Of a DNA stretch of 25,536 nt, positions 13,627-21,587 are shown in pieces; the first letter of the stretch is position 1, and each line of letters opens with the position of its first letter. Source of the DNA: a virus; the IMG/VR virus record IMGVR_UViG_3300035180_000396, positions 1-25,536 of that record; one strand, 5' to 3'. The notes beneath the pieces were generated by a model. It had not been told where the DNA came from. It saw only the letters and a list, made by a program, of their open reading frames with translations, and ran no database searches. The position numbers were made by a program, and so were the translations under genes.

Positions 13627-14082
13627 TTAGCCAACACGATACCAAGTGTCGGTGATGGTATCAAAGCGAAGACGGAAATAGCCATTTGCGGCCATGGTTG
13701 TCGGTGCACCTGTGACGGTTGCCCCATTGCCCGCAATGGTAAGGGCGGCAATGGATTGAGTACAGTTGACCAAAAGCTCCTGGCGGTCCAACACATTGGC
13801 CAGCGCCGGGAGGGTCAGCGTACCCGCGGCAAAGCCGCCGGTCGGCGTCAGCACCAACCAAGTGTTTTCGCCCGCATTGTTGACTTGAATGTTGAAGCCG
13901 GACGCGCTGGGGGCGGCGTATTGTGTAACCTTGTCGTCGGCGGCGGTAATCTGCGATTGGATGAATGCGGCCAACAGGGACAAAGACGCCTTGCGGGCGT
14001 CCCCGTTGTTAGAGGAATAGATAACGGCAAGGTCGGCCACACTGAGCGAGTCGACCGCGTTGAGTTGGTTGATTGTGGACAT
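13627..14082 (-). CDS. Probable head fibre or decoration protein, 151 aa
   Basis: The N-terminus (MSTINQLNAVDSLSVADLAVIYSSNNGDARKASLSLLAAFIQSQI) is a motif found at the start of several phage structural and fibre proteins of podoviruses. The rest (QYAAPSASGFNIQVNN, WLVLTPTGGFAAGTLTLP, ANGYFRLRFDTITDTWYRVG) is beta-rich and ends in a typical C-terminal strand with WYRV. There is a good ribosome binding site (AGGAG) before ATG 14082. It could decorate the capsid or attach to the head-tail junction. The exact role is inferred from composition and position. Confidence 0.65.
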   Translation of the reverse strand: MSTINQLNAVDSLSVADLAVIYSSNNGDARKASLSLLAAFIQSQITAADDKVTQYAAPSASGFNIQVNNAGENTWLVLTPTGGFAAGTLTLPALANVLDRQELLVNCTQSIAALTIAGNGATVTGAPTTMAANGYFRLRFDTITDTWYRVG

Positions 14083-14091
14083 TGCTGGCTC

Positions 14092-14577
14092 CTATTCGTA
14101 AATGATGGGGCCGTCGCCGCCAGCGTCGACCGGGTCTTCCGGCGTGCGCATAAATGGCTGGTTGACGGTGCGCCACGGCTTGGAGCCTTGGCCGCGGGGC
14201 AACGTATTGGGCGTCTGGCGCTCAGGCGTCGGCACGGCGACTTGATTGACCATATTGCTGTAAGCGGCGTCGGCCCACGCTTTGGTTTCGGCGGCGACCT
14301 GTTTCCCGTAGGACGGAGCCAAGCGGACAGCTAACCCGAGAAATAGCGCCTCGTTTGCAAAGTCGGGAACGCCGGAGTCGACGTCGGGATCGGAGTCGTC
14401 GGGATTGGACGGAAGCGAATAGCCAATGCGCACGCCGTTGGAATTCCAGCCGGCGACCATGGCATCCATGCGACGCAAAGCGCTTTGGATTTGGTCCGGC
14501 GTCAGGTCGTAGACATAGGCCGCTAAGCCGATTTCTTCAAAAGCTTGCGCAACTAGCTGTCGCTTCGTCCATCCCAT
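14092..14577 (-). CDS. P22 gp4-like head-tail adaptor, 161 aa
   Basis: The protein resembles P22 gp4 (166 aa), which binds under the portal ring and begins tail assembly. Shared features: an N-terminal helix LVAQAFEEIGLAAYVYDLTPDQIQSALRRMDAMVAGWNSNGVRIGY (compare gp4 with LEAMMAEWYQDGIITGY), then an acidic loop (DDSDPDVDSGVPD), ANEALFLGLAVRLAPSYGKQVA, and an Arg/Pro-rich tail with LPRGQGS. Its place between coat and gp10-like genes also fits. In P22, gp4 also has muramidase activity, and the catalytic residues for that cannot be judged here. Confidence 0.87.
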   Translation of the reverse strand: MGWTKRQLVAQAFEEIGLAAYVYDLTPDQIQSALRRMDAMVAGWNSNGVRIGYSLPSNPDDSDPDVDSGVPDFANEALFLGLAVRLAPSYGKQVAAETKAWADAAYSNMVNQVAVPTPERQTPNTLPRGQGSKPWRTVNQPFMRTPEDPVDAGGDGPIIYE

Positions 14578-14580
14578 GGC

Positions 14581-14880
14581 TTATGCCCCGACGTTCTTGA
14601 GGGCTTCCGCGGCGGCTTCTTCCAGCGCCTTGGCGTCGGCCATGGCTTGGTCGGCGGTGTCCTTGGCGGCCTTGGCTTCTGCCTTGGCGCGGGTCTTCGA
14701 GTCCTTTTCCTCGTCTACCTGCAGCGCCTTGAGCGCGTCCGGCGTGGTCGGGTGCCAACCATCAGCCAAGGCGGCGTTGACGACACCTTCTTCGTCAGCG
14801 TCGACGACCAACGTGTCGAAGTGCCCCCCGTGGATTTCGTGCGGGCCTGGCGCCCGATAAAGCATCGTTGCATTTTTCAT
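14581..14880 (-). CDS. Small conserved-type phage protein after the coat gene, 99 aa
   Basis: The N-terminal half (MLYRAPGPHEIHGGHFDTLVVDADEEGVVNAALADGWHPTTPDAL) is a short fold seen beside coat and adaptor genes in related phages. The C-terminal half is a long Ala/Lys/Glu helix (about 60-95) ending ALKNVGA. ATG 14880 is chosen over in-frame GTG 14889 because GGAG lies 8 bases before it. It is the first gene after the terminator-like hairpin that follows coat, so it is probably made at lower levels than coat. It may be a head-completion or connector component; no function is established. Confidence 0.7.
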   Translation of the reverse strand: MKNATMLYRAPGPHEIHGGHFDTLVVDADEEGVVNAALADGWHPTTPDALKALQVDEEKDSKTRAKAEAKAAKDTADQAMADAKALEEAAAEALKNVGA

Positions 14881-14892
14881 TGCGTACACTCC

Positions 14893-14920
14893 AAAAGGCC
14901 CGGGAGCCTAAGCCCCCGGG
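14893..14920 (-). terminator. Intrinsic terminator / attenuator after the coat gene
   Basis: On the minus strand CCCGGGGGC, loop TTAG and GCTCCCGGG form a 9-bp GC stem with one G-T pair, followed by CC and then TTTT. It lies directly after the major capsid gene, in a 50-bp gap. The short T-run suggests partial termination, which would give much more coat than downstream tail mRNA. Confidence 0.75.
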
Positions 14921-14930
14921 TCGTCGTTGG

Positions 14931-16322
14931 TTATACCTGGCTAAACAGGATAATCCCGGACATTTCCGGCTGCTTGTTCACGACCCCGAAGAGAGTATCC
15001 AAACGGTACTTCGTCTTCATGGTGTTGATATCGTAAAACTTCTGCATTACCAGCTCAATACCTTGGTCGGTGCTGGCGCGCATAACTGCGGTGCCGGCGT
15101 CCTCCGGTACAGCGTAACGGCCCGGGAGAATTTCAAGCGCGTCTTTCTGCCAGAAGGGGTTCACGTTGGCGGCCACAGTGTTGAGGAACGTAATAGCCGC
15201 GCCGTTGGCCGGGGTGGCCGTAACGTTTTGGTATTCCAGTTCCGCGTCGGTTGCGCCCTGAGCCGAAATAATCGGAGGGGTGATCTGGATAGTACCCGCA
15301 CCGCCGCCGCCGGTAACGATGGCGTTAACGCGGAATGTTTTGAGTTGGCCCGTATCCTGCTTGGTGATATGGTGGACCGCATTGACGCCAGCAATGGTAA
15401 AGGCGTCGCCGACCTTGACTGTGCCCGAAACGACGCCAATGGTGATCGTCTGGAAGCGGTTGTCGACGTTGCTAACCTCACCCGTGCTGGCGGTGCTGAT
15501 TGCCTTGGGGGTGTAATACTGATTCGCACCGTTGACGGTAACAGTTACGCCAGCGGCGGCCGTCAGGCGGTTAGCATAGTCCAGCTTGAATGTGTCGAAG
15601 CCGGCAACGTTGCCGACATACGCCTTTTCGTAAGCGTTGGTCGGCTTACCCTGCATCGTGCCGCGACCTGCCAAGTTGCTGGCCATGTTGTTGTAGTCGC
15701 GGGAACTGAACGCGGCATATCGGTCGAAGGACTGAATGCCTTGCTCGTTCATGATGGCGTCCATCAGCGCGACGTCGTCAAAGCCGGTGGCGGCAACGGT
15801 ACGCTTAACCACGAGGGAGCCTTGGTTGGCGGCCACGGCCATAAGCGCGACGTTGATATCGCTGGCGAGCTTTTGCTTCGCGGCGTCGCCCAGGCGTTGC
15901 TCCTGCAGGGCGTCGCGCAATTCCTTGGCAGTCAGGGTCCACGGTACGGACTTGGAGAAACCCAACGACGCCGGAACGGACAATTGCGTGTAGTCCTTGA
16001 AATTCGACGTCATGTCAGTGCCGGTAAAGGACTGCGCAACATAAGGTTGCGGGCGCCAAATAGTGTCGGCCGCTCGCTCCATTTCCATGCCGTCAGTGCT
16101 ATAGACGGACGCGGCACGAGACAGCACGAGCGCATCTTGGAAGCCTTCCAAAATGTTCTCAAAGGCGACACGTTCTTCTTTGTTGAAGGCGTTGGCGGCC
16201 AGCACCATGCCGTTACGGTGCATGTGCAGGAACAAGGCGCGGCGGATAGTCTCCCCGGCCCAAACGACCATGGCCAGCATGTAAAGCTTGGCATAGGTCA
16301 AAGCGTTGTAAATGCGCTTCAT
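14931..16322 (-). CDS. Major capsid (coat) protein, P22 coat-like, 463 aa
   Basis: It builds the icosahedral shell. P22 coat similarity is clear: AADTIWRPQPYVAQSFTGTDMT near the start, KLASDINVALMAVAANQGSLVVKR, FSSRDYNNMA, VAGFDTFKLDYANRL, and especially NVDNRFQTITIGVVSGTVKVGDAFTIAGVNAVH in the I-domain region, then NVNPFWQKDALEIL. Unlike P22 coat, it has about 38 extra N-terminal residues with hydrophobic and basic stretches (YMLAMVVWAGETIRRALF). The ribosome binding site (AGGAG, 10 bases before ATG 16322) supports the long form; Met39, where P22 coat homology would begin, has no good SD. The leader shares a motif with the scaffold leader. Confidence 0.93.
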   Translation of the reverse strand: MKRIYNALTYAKLYMLAMVVWAGETIRRALFLHMHRNGMVLAANAFNKEERVAFENILEGFQDALVLSRAASVYSTDGMEMERAADTIWRPQPYVAQSFTGTDMTSNFKDYTQLSVPASLGFSKSVPWTLTAKELRDALQEQRLGDAAKQKLASDINVALMAVAANQGSLVVKRTVAATGFDDVALMDAIMNEQGIQSFDRYAAFSSRDYNNMASNLAGRGTMQGKPTNAYEKAYVGNVAGFDTFKLDYANRLTAAAGVTVTVNGANQYYTPKAISTASTGEVSNVDNRFQTITIGVVSGTVKVGDAFTIAGVNAVHHITKQDTGQLKTFRVNAIVTGGGGAGTIQITPPIISAQGATDAELEYQNVTATPANGAAITFLNTVAANVNPFWQKDALEILPGRYAVPEDAGTAVMRASTDQGIELVMQKFYDINTMKTKYRLDTLFGVVNKQPEMSGIILFSQV

Positions 16323-16352
16323 TTGTGAAAATCTCCTATCGGATTGGGTTGG

Positions 16353-17285
16353 TTACGCCTGGCGCTTCGACCGTTTGTATTCCATGACCTTGGTGTAATT
16401 CCCGGTCTTTTCGGCCTCAGCGCGTAAGCGCTCAAGAGTTGAGTCCACCGTACCGGACTTGGGGCCAGTGCCTTGCACGACCTTTTCCGGGGGCGGGGCT
16501 TTCCGCAGCGTAACTTTCAATTGTGTCTCCAGTTTGGCAACCGCGAAAGCGTATTTCACGGGGTCAGTAATGGCGCTCAATTCCTTGAGCTTTGTCGGAT
16601 TCTTGCCAAGCGCGTAAATCAACATCTCCGGCTTTTCCGCACCCTGCAGAATGATTCCTTGCTGGGTAGGGTTGAGCGCGGATTGGGCGGTCGATTCTGC
16701 CTCCTCAAAATCCTTGACCTTGAGTTTAGTCTTTGCGTCCGCATAGGAAGCCAGCTTAGCATTCCAGGCGTCGGCCTGAGCTTTGGCGTCGGCTTCCGCC
16801 TTGGCTTTCTGCTCGTCGACTTGGCGCTTCTGTTCGTACCATTTGGTCAACGCGGTTTCGAAGGCTTCCGCGTCGTAATCACAGGCTTCGAGTGTAGGCT
16901 TAGCGCCAAGGGTCGGGGCGGCGGTTGCCGGCTCCGTCTTTGCTTTTACCTGTTCCTCAAGCTCACGATTGCGCTTGACCAAATCCCGGTGATTCTTGCG
17001 CAACTCACGGACCCATTCGGGAGCGTGGGCGGCTTCTTCCTCTTCGGACGGCGGCGACTCGTCCCCGATACTTACGACGACCTCGTCTTCAGGTTCCTCT
17101 TCGGTGCCGGCGGCGGTCCCGGTTTCCTCTTCGCCCGTTTCACCTTCGACGGTTTCCTCTTCGCCTTCGACAACGCAAAGAATTATGCCCGTTCGCACCT
17201 GATACCGGAACAAAGCCTGGTGCACACGGTACAAAAGTCCCATAAGAAGCGTCAATACTGCCGGTTTCTTCATAGCTAACCCCAT
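16353..17285 (-). CDS. Scaffolding protein, 310 aa
   Basis: The gene sits between portal and coat, the usual scaffold position (P22 gp8, 303 aa). After an odd hydrophobic leader (residues 1-38), it has a very acidic stretch (about 40-85: EGEEETVEGETGEEETG and SPPSEEEEAAHAPEW), then charged helix (VRELRKNHRDLVKRNRELEEQVKA) and coiled coil (about 140-185), and ends in a basic tail (KVMEYKRSKRQA) like the coat-binding tail of P22 scaffold. ATG 17285 has GGTGAG upstream; ATG 17273 is an alternative that removes only four residues. The protein should leave the procapsid before packaging. Confidence 0.85.
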   Translation of the reverse strand: MGLAMKKPAVLTLLMGLLYRVHQALFRYQVRTGIILCVVEGEEETVEGETGEEETGTAAGTEEEPEDEVVVSIGDESPPSEEEEAAHAPEWVRELRKNHRDLVKRNRELEEQVKAKTEPATAAPTLGAKPTLEACDYDAEAFETALTKWYEQKRQVDEQKAKAEADAKAQADAWNAKLASYADAKTKLKVKDFEEAESTAQSALNPTQQGIILQGAEKPEMLIYALGKNPTKLKELSAITDPVKYAFAVAKLETQLKVTLRKAPPPEKVVQGTGPKSGTVDSTLERLRAEAEKTGNYTKVMEYKRSKRQA

Positions 17286-17333
17286 TCAAAACTCACCCGA
17301 TAGAGACGGCCGGGCGGGCGCCGTTGCGAAATA

Positions 17334-19379
17334 TTACCCCATTCCCTGCGGTTGACCCAAGGATTCAGCGGCGCGGATAAGTTGGTCGCGTTGCGCCAGG
17401 TCGATGCCGGCCAATGTTTCCATGGTCTTTGCCTCCGACTCCCTGGCCTTGTTGATCGTAAGCACCGTGTCGGCGCGGGCCTTGACGGCTTCCGCGGAGG
17501 CTTGGTCGGCGGAGGCTTGGAGGAACTGCGTATTTGCGTCCGGCGGCTGGTCGGCTTGGGCTTGCTTCTCTTTCACGAGGTCTTCCATTTCGTCGTCGGT
17601 AGGCTTGACGACGCCCATGTGGATTAGGCGCTTACGGAAGTAGTCCCGGACTTCGCTGATGCCTTCGCCCTCCATGTTCATCATGGCCATGGCGCCAAGC
17701 ACCTGTAACGTTTCCTGATCCTGCGTAATTTGCATCATTCCAGTGAGGGCGCGAACGGTTGCGTTCTTCTTGCTCGAACTGGACGGACCAACGTCGACGG
17801 CGACGTCAAAGTCCGCGTCGCTAAGATCGTTCTCCAACTTGGTCGACCCGTCTTCCTGTGCCATGGGGCGCATAAGTTCGATTTGTTCGACCTCGCCTTG
17901 CGAGCCGACGCCCTTCATCTTCCGGCCATCTTCGACAAAGATATCCTTGGCCATTGATAGCCACACCTCGCCCGACCGCTTGATCGACTTGGCCATGTTG
18001 GAGACATAGATAAACGTCTGCATGTCCAACCGGTTTTGGATCAACTCGACGGCCTTGCCGCTAAGGTTTGGTTGCATCTGCTCGCCGGCTTGCTGGTTGC
18101 CCAATACGTCCTGCATGTCCTGCTCTGTAACCTGCAAGAGAGCCGCCATAGCTGGCGGAATATCCGGCGCCTTGGTGTAACTTTGTGGGCCGATGGCGGC
18201 CGGGTTGCCGTTGGGGTCCGTGAGCTGGTTGACCAAGAGGTACGGGTAATTCTTGATATTGTCGTCGGCCCACATCTGCTGATGACCGGCGATTTGCTCC
18301 GGGGTAAATATCGGCTTTTCGATTGCAGAGTAAGCCGCATATTCCCCGAGCTTTGACAGTTGCATATTCTTGAGGCGCTGGGGGTCTTTGGCCAAGCGGA
18401 CATGCCCCATGCAACGCTCCACGTTGTCGACAAACCAACGTTTGCCGTAGACGGGAATAATGGGGATACAGCGGCCGGCGATGATGCCGCAATCCTCCAG
18501 CACCTTGGACCCGCTCATGACGTACTTATGCACCTGGCGGCGCTTGATCTTCCGTTGACGGACTTCGCGCCAACCCGTGGCCGCCAACGTTTCCTCCAAC
18601 GTTTCGTCGTTCTCAAAGTCTGCGTCGCGTACCTTCTTCTCTTCGTCCAGTTGGTTGCGATACCAATGGATATATTCGGACGCATCTTCCACACGGTAGA
18701 GTTCGGCAACGTAGACGACGTCGGGCGTGAGCCAATCGAAGGCGCGTTGATGTACCTGCTTTGGCCATGATGCCGGATCGTCGCCCCATTGTTCCTTGTA
18801 GGCGTCCCGGCTGTAGGCGGTCAGCACATAGCAGGCTTTGGCGTCGGCCTTGTCCTGGCGCTTGGCGTTAAGGTCAAAGAAGACGGACGCGTCGGCATCA
18901 AAAATTGGTTCGATCCGGATACGCTGGCGCTCGTCGTCCTCGTCCTCGTCGTCCTCGTATTCAGCCCGAAGACGCCAAGCGCCAAAGCCGCCGCCGACCG
19001 CCTCTTCGAAGGCGTTGTCGTAGGCTTCTTCTGCGGTGCTGTCCTGCTCGTCGGCACGGTAGAGGCTGGCGCACGTTTCGGCCAGGTCGTCCCGGTCCTC
19101 GCCCGCCTTACTCGTGAAGTTCACGGAGATACGGTTATTCCGGTACTCGTTAATGATCCGGATAACGGCAAGGTGGACTTTGTTGACCTCAAAGCGCGGC
19201 TTGTTCTCGAACTGCTGCCCCAACGGCCCCTCCCATTGCGCCCCGGCGATGGAATAGAAGCGTCGATCTTGGAGACACTGCAGACGCTCGTCGCGGAGTG
19301 CGCTTTGGATCGTTTCAAATTCCTTTAGCGCCTCGTCATGGACGCGGGTTAAGCGTTCTTCTTTGGTCATGCGTGCCAT
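17334..19379 (-). CDS. Portal protein, P22 portal-like, 681 aa
   Basis: It forms the twelve-subunit ring at the packaging vertex. The P22 portal family pattern is clear: FYSIAGAQWEGPLGQQFENKPRFEVNKVHLAVIRIINEYRNNRISVNF, ETCASLYRADEQDSTAEEAYDNAFEEAVGGGFGAWRL, IPVYGKRWFVDNVERCMGHVRLAKDPQRLKNMQLSKLGEYAA, GKAVELIQNRLDMQTFIYVSNMAKSIKRSGEVWLSM. The C-terminal 100 residues are helical and rich in Ala, Gln and Glu, like the barrel of P22 portal. The start ATG 19379 (MARMTKEERL) is preferred: GAGG in the end of the terminase gene sits 8 bases before it, and the longer frame from 19466 would overlap terminase by over 80 bases. Confidence 0.93.
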   Translation of the reverse strand: MARMTKEERLTRVHDEALKEFETIQSALRDERLQCLQDRRFYSIAGAQWEGPLGQQFENKPRFEVNKVHLAVIRIINEYRNNRISVNFTSKAGEDRDDLAETCASLYRADEQDSTAEEAYDNAFEEAVGGGFGAWRLRAEYEDDEDEDDERQRIRIEPIFDADASVFFDLNAKRQDKADAKACYVLTAYSRDAYKEQWGDDPASWPKQVHQRAFDWLTPDVVYVAELYRVEDASEYIHWYRNQLDEEKKVRDADFENDETLEETLAATGWREVRQRKIKRRQVHKYVMSGSKVLEDCGIIAGRCIPIIPVYGKRWFVDNVERCMGHVRLAKDPQRLKNMQLSKLGEYAAYSAIEKPIFTPEQIAGHQQMWADDNIKNYPYLLVNQLTDPNGNPAAIGPQSYTKAPDIPPAMAALLQVTEQDMQDVLGNQQAGEQMQPNLSGKAVELIQNRLDMQTFIYVSNMAKSIKRSGEVWLSMAKDIFVEDGRKMKGVGSQGEVEQIELMRPMAQEDGSTKLENDLSDADFDVAVDVGPSSSSKKNATVRALTGMMQITQDQETLQVLGAMAMMNMEGEGISEVRDYFRKRLIHMGVVKPTDDEMEDLVKEKQAQADQPPDANTQFLQASADQASAEAVKARADTVLTINKARESEAKTMETLAGIDLAQRDQLIRAAESLGQPQGMG

Positions 19380-19383
19380 AGGG

Positions 19384-20721
19384 TTAACCTCGCTTGGCGT
19401 AATGGTTGGTCGTCGCCACGGGGGCGGCGGCAGGCTGGGGCTTATCGTACCGGATTGGCCATTCATAGTCGACGCAATAGCCGACCGCCGTGGTTATGTG
19501 CTGGTACTCGCTGTCGACCTCAATGAAGGTCGAGCCCTGTTTGATTTGCACAGTTGCGAAGCCCTTGTGGACATACTTGGCCCGCTCCGGATTGACGAAC
19601 AACGAGGACTCCCCGGCGGCGTTGCGTATCTTGGCGCGTACCGCATTCTGCCGGTCCTTGATGGACGGCGCTGCGTTCTTTACCTTGCGGGTAACGGTCC
19701 ACCCTGCAGAGCGCAACACTTGCTCCATTTCGGTGTAGTCGCTGGCGTGCCCGTGCTTTTCGCCAGCTCGCCCGGCCGGGTCACCGTAGATTATGACGGA
19801 GCGGTTCAAATGGTTTTTGTACTTCTCGACGAACTCTATAGCGGACTGCCTGGCCACAGCGGATTGCAACACAATCTCGTCGAGGATATAGAACGCGTCG
19901 CCGCGCCTGACGCCCACGCCGGAGGACAGCGGCGTAAAGTTAAAGTCATGGTGCCACATCAGTTGCTCATGCGGCCCTATCGTTTCGTTTGTGTAATTCC
20001 ATGGCCCATAGTCCTCATAAATACGACCGCTCGCGGTCTCGAAACTGGCTTCGTATTCCTGCCGATACTGCCGGGGGCTCATGCGGCGCTTTGCCGCCTC
20101 AATCACGTCGGGCGGGAGAATGTCCGAACTCTTCCACGTGTAAAGCTTCCAGTCCTTGTCGTTGCCGGTGCGGGCGTATTCCGCCAAATCATAGTAATGG
20201 TTCAGGCCGTCGGGAACGCCGATAAGCCAGCACCAAGCGCGGAAGTCCGGCCGCCGGGGGTCAATGGTATCAAGCGCCGGGCTTATGTTCTCCGGCCAGG
20301 CGGTGTCGTGGACGTCCGCAATCTCATCAATTATGCCCCCGGTCCAGATGATGCCCTCCATGCGCTGGGGCTGATCCAAGCCGACCAGACTTAGCGTCGA
20401 CCCGTTGGGGAACGGGATAATCAGCTCAGTCTCCCGGGGCTTCTCAGGCATCATGGAGGTAAAGCAAAGGCGCTTCAAGTCCTGCCAGTAGATACGCTTA
20501 ACCTGATCGCGGGTCGGGGCGGCCACAAAATAGGAGCCCGGCTCCCGCATGGCCTCCCGAGCAATGAAACGCTTGGCCCGCTCCGTCTTCCCTGAGCGCC
20601 GCCCGGCCGGTACGACCTTAAAGCGCACCTTGTCGTCAACGAGAGCCCGTTGCGTTGGATGCTCTGTCAAGGGATACCAGCGCGCCACGTCCTGAACGCT
20701 TGCCGGGGGCGCGGCGCTCAT
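19384..20721 (-). CDS. terL: Terminase large subunit, 445 aa
   Basis: This is the ATP-driven DNA packaging motor and nuclease. The ATPase half has Walker A GRRSGKT at 40-46, an adenine-motif-like VAAPTRDQVKRIYW, and Walker B GGIIDE at about 128-133. The nuclease half has HHDFNF (Asp259) and YGDPAG (Asp314), matching an RNase H-like fold, with a further acidic residue near the end (GYCVDYEW). There is no clear SD before ATG 20721: the 78 bases upstream to the Ntn hydrolase stop are open in frame but lack another ATG, so the start is a little uncertain (GTG at codon 12 is possible). It ends four bases before the portal start. Confidence 0.95.
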   Translation of the reverse strand: MSAAPPASVQDVARWYPLTEHPTQRALVDDKVRFKVVPAGRRSGKTERAKRFIAREAMREPGSYFVAAPTRDQVKRIYWQDLKRLCFTSMMPEKPRETELIIPFPNGSTLSLVGLDQPQRMEGIIWTGGIIDEIADVHDTAWPENISPALDTIDPRRPDFRAWCWLIGVPDGLNHYYDLAEYARTGNDKDWKLYTWKSSDILPPDVIEAAKRRMSPRQYRQEYEASFETASGRIYEDYGPWNYTNETIGPHEQLMWHHDFNFTPLSSGVGVRRGDAFYILDEIVLQSAVARQSAIEFVEKYKNHLNRSVIIYGDPAGRAGEKHGHASDYTEMEQVLRSAGWTVTRKVKNAAPSIKDRQNAVRAKIRNAAGESSLFVNPERAKYVHKGFATVQIKQGSTFIEVDSEYQHITTAVGYCVDYEWPIRYDKPQPAAAPVATTNHYAKRG

Positions 20722-20799
20722 ATGACAGACGCAACCGGCAAGAGGAGGACGGACAGCGCCGGGGCGACGGGGGAGGTGACGATGGCCGCCAACAGTAGG

Positions 20800-21414
20800 C
20801 TATTGCGCGCGGATAGCATCGTCGATGGCCTCCCGCATGGTCCCGCCTTCGCCGACTCGGTCGATATCGTAAAGGCAACGCCAGCGGTCGACGCCATTCA
20901 AAACCGCAAGCACTACGCAAGCCCCCGCCGCAATGAAGTCGACCTGCTCTGCGTCCGTAATGGCGGGCAGCTCGTGTAGCGATTGGGTAAGCACGTCGCC
21001 GCCGGTCCCGTGGTCAAACTCCATGGCGATACGTACCGCCTCCTCGGCACTCTTACCCAGGTGCATGGCCGCCAACGCATAGTCTCGGCCGGAGCCAACC
21101 GCATGGAAGCCGCGGGAGACATGGAAGAATCCGCCGGTAACATGGCGCCAGATATCGCGCCCATTGGTAAGCATGATGGCAGGATCGTCGCGGTCGGCGT
21201 CAAAGGACGGATATCCGTAATCCAATACATGCTCCAAATCGAGTTGGCAAACCTGCGCCCACCAGCGCTTAATTGCGCCATTCTGGCCAGCGGTGCCGAC
21301 CAGAAAGCCTTGGCCGCGGAGAATCTTGTCGTCGACCCGCTCCTTCATGCCCCAGCTATCCGTGGCCAAGGTGTCTGCCGCCATCGTGCGGCCGTCAAAG
21401 GCGACCGTCGTCAT
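20800..21414 (-). CDS. HslV/proteasome-like Ntn-hydrolase (peptidase family T1-like), 204 aa
   Basis: The N-terminus MTTVAFDGRTMAADTLATDSWG and DDKILRGQGFLVGTAG resemble HslV (MTTIVxxxxxGxxxxAGDGQAT, then a Lys and a FAG-type motif). After removal of Met1, Thr2 would be the nucleophile, with Asp14 and Lys30 as supporting residues. Later, FHAVGSGRDYALAAMHLGKSAEEAVRIAMEFDHGTGGDV matches the GSGxxYAxAA and following helix of the family. The enzyme would cut peptide bonds or act as a pseudo-protease. No AAA+ unfoldase such as HslU is nearby. It is encoded between the terminase subunits and overlaps the preceding 58-aa gene (ATGA), so it is made with packaging proteins. Confidence 0.83.
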   Translation of the reverse strand: MTTVAFDGRTMAADTLATDSWGMKERVDDKILRGQGFLVGTAGQNGAIKRWWAQVCQLDLEHVLDYGYPSFDADRDDPAIMLTNGRDIWRHVTGGFFHVSRGFHAVGSGRDYALAAMHLGKSAEEAVRIAMEFDHGTGGDVLTQSLHELPAITDAEQVDFIAAGACVVLAVLNGVDRWRCLYDIDRVGEGGTMREAIDDAIRAQ

Positions 21415-21587
21415 TGTGTCACCTCGATCATGTGGAAGGCTTGCGCCTTGCGGTTGAGGAGGCCAGCCAACGGGCAGCGTGGAGACACACCAAACACACG
21501 GGCGACAGCCACATGGCAGACGGACGGCACCATGTAGGCAACCATAACGACCTCCGGGTTCGTCTTATCATTGTAACGCTCAGTCAT
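21411..21587 (-). CDS. Small protein between terminase small subunit and Ntn hydrolase, 58 aa
   Basis: The frame runs from ATG 21587 to TGA ending at 21411, overlapping both neighbours by the ATGA arrangement, which marks a translated gene in a coupled operon. The protein starts MTERYNDKTNPEVVMVAYM and has three Cys (VCHVAVARVFGVSPRCPLAGLLNRKAQAFHMIEVTQ). There is no membrane span or recognised domain. The reverse-turn-rich middle might hold a metal but the Cys count is low. No function can be given. Its place inside the packaging genes suggests a role in packaging or in the hydrolase complex. Confidence 0.7.
   Translation of the reverse strand: MTERYNDKTNPEVVMVAYMVPSVCHVAVARVFGVSPRCPLAGLLNRKAQAFHMIEVTQ

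Noticed and set aside
14868-16328. Long rightward open frame (486 codons) opposite the coat gene
   Set aside because: It is antisense to a clear P22-type coat gene in GC-rich DNA, has no recognisable domain and no good start, so it is a compositional shadow.
20722-20799. Extra small gene between the Ntn hydrolase and the large terminase
   Set aside because: The 78 bases are open in the terminase frame but contain no start codon or SD of their own.
20781-20979. Rightward ATG with a good SD (GGGGGAGGTGACG) opposite the Ntn hydrolase
   Set aside because: The encoded 66 residues resemble no protein and lie antisense to the conserved hydrolase end; the SD-like string is probably chance.
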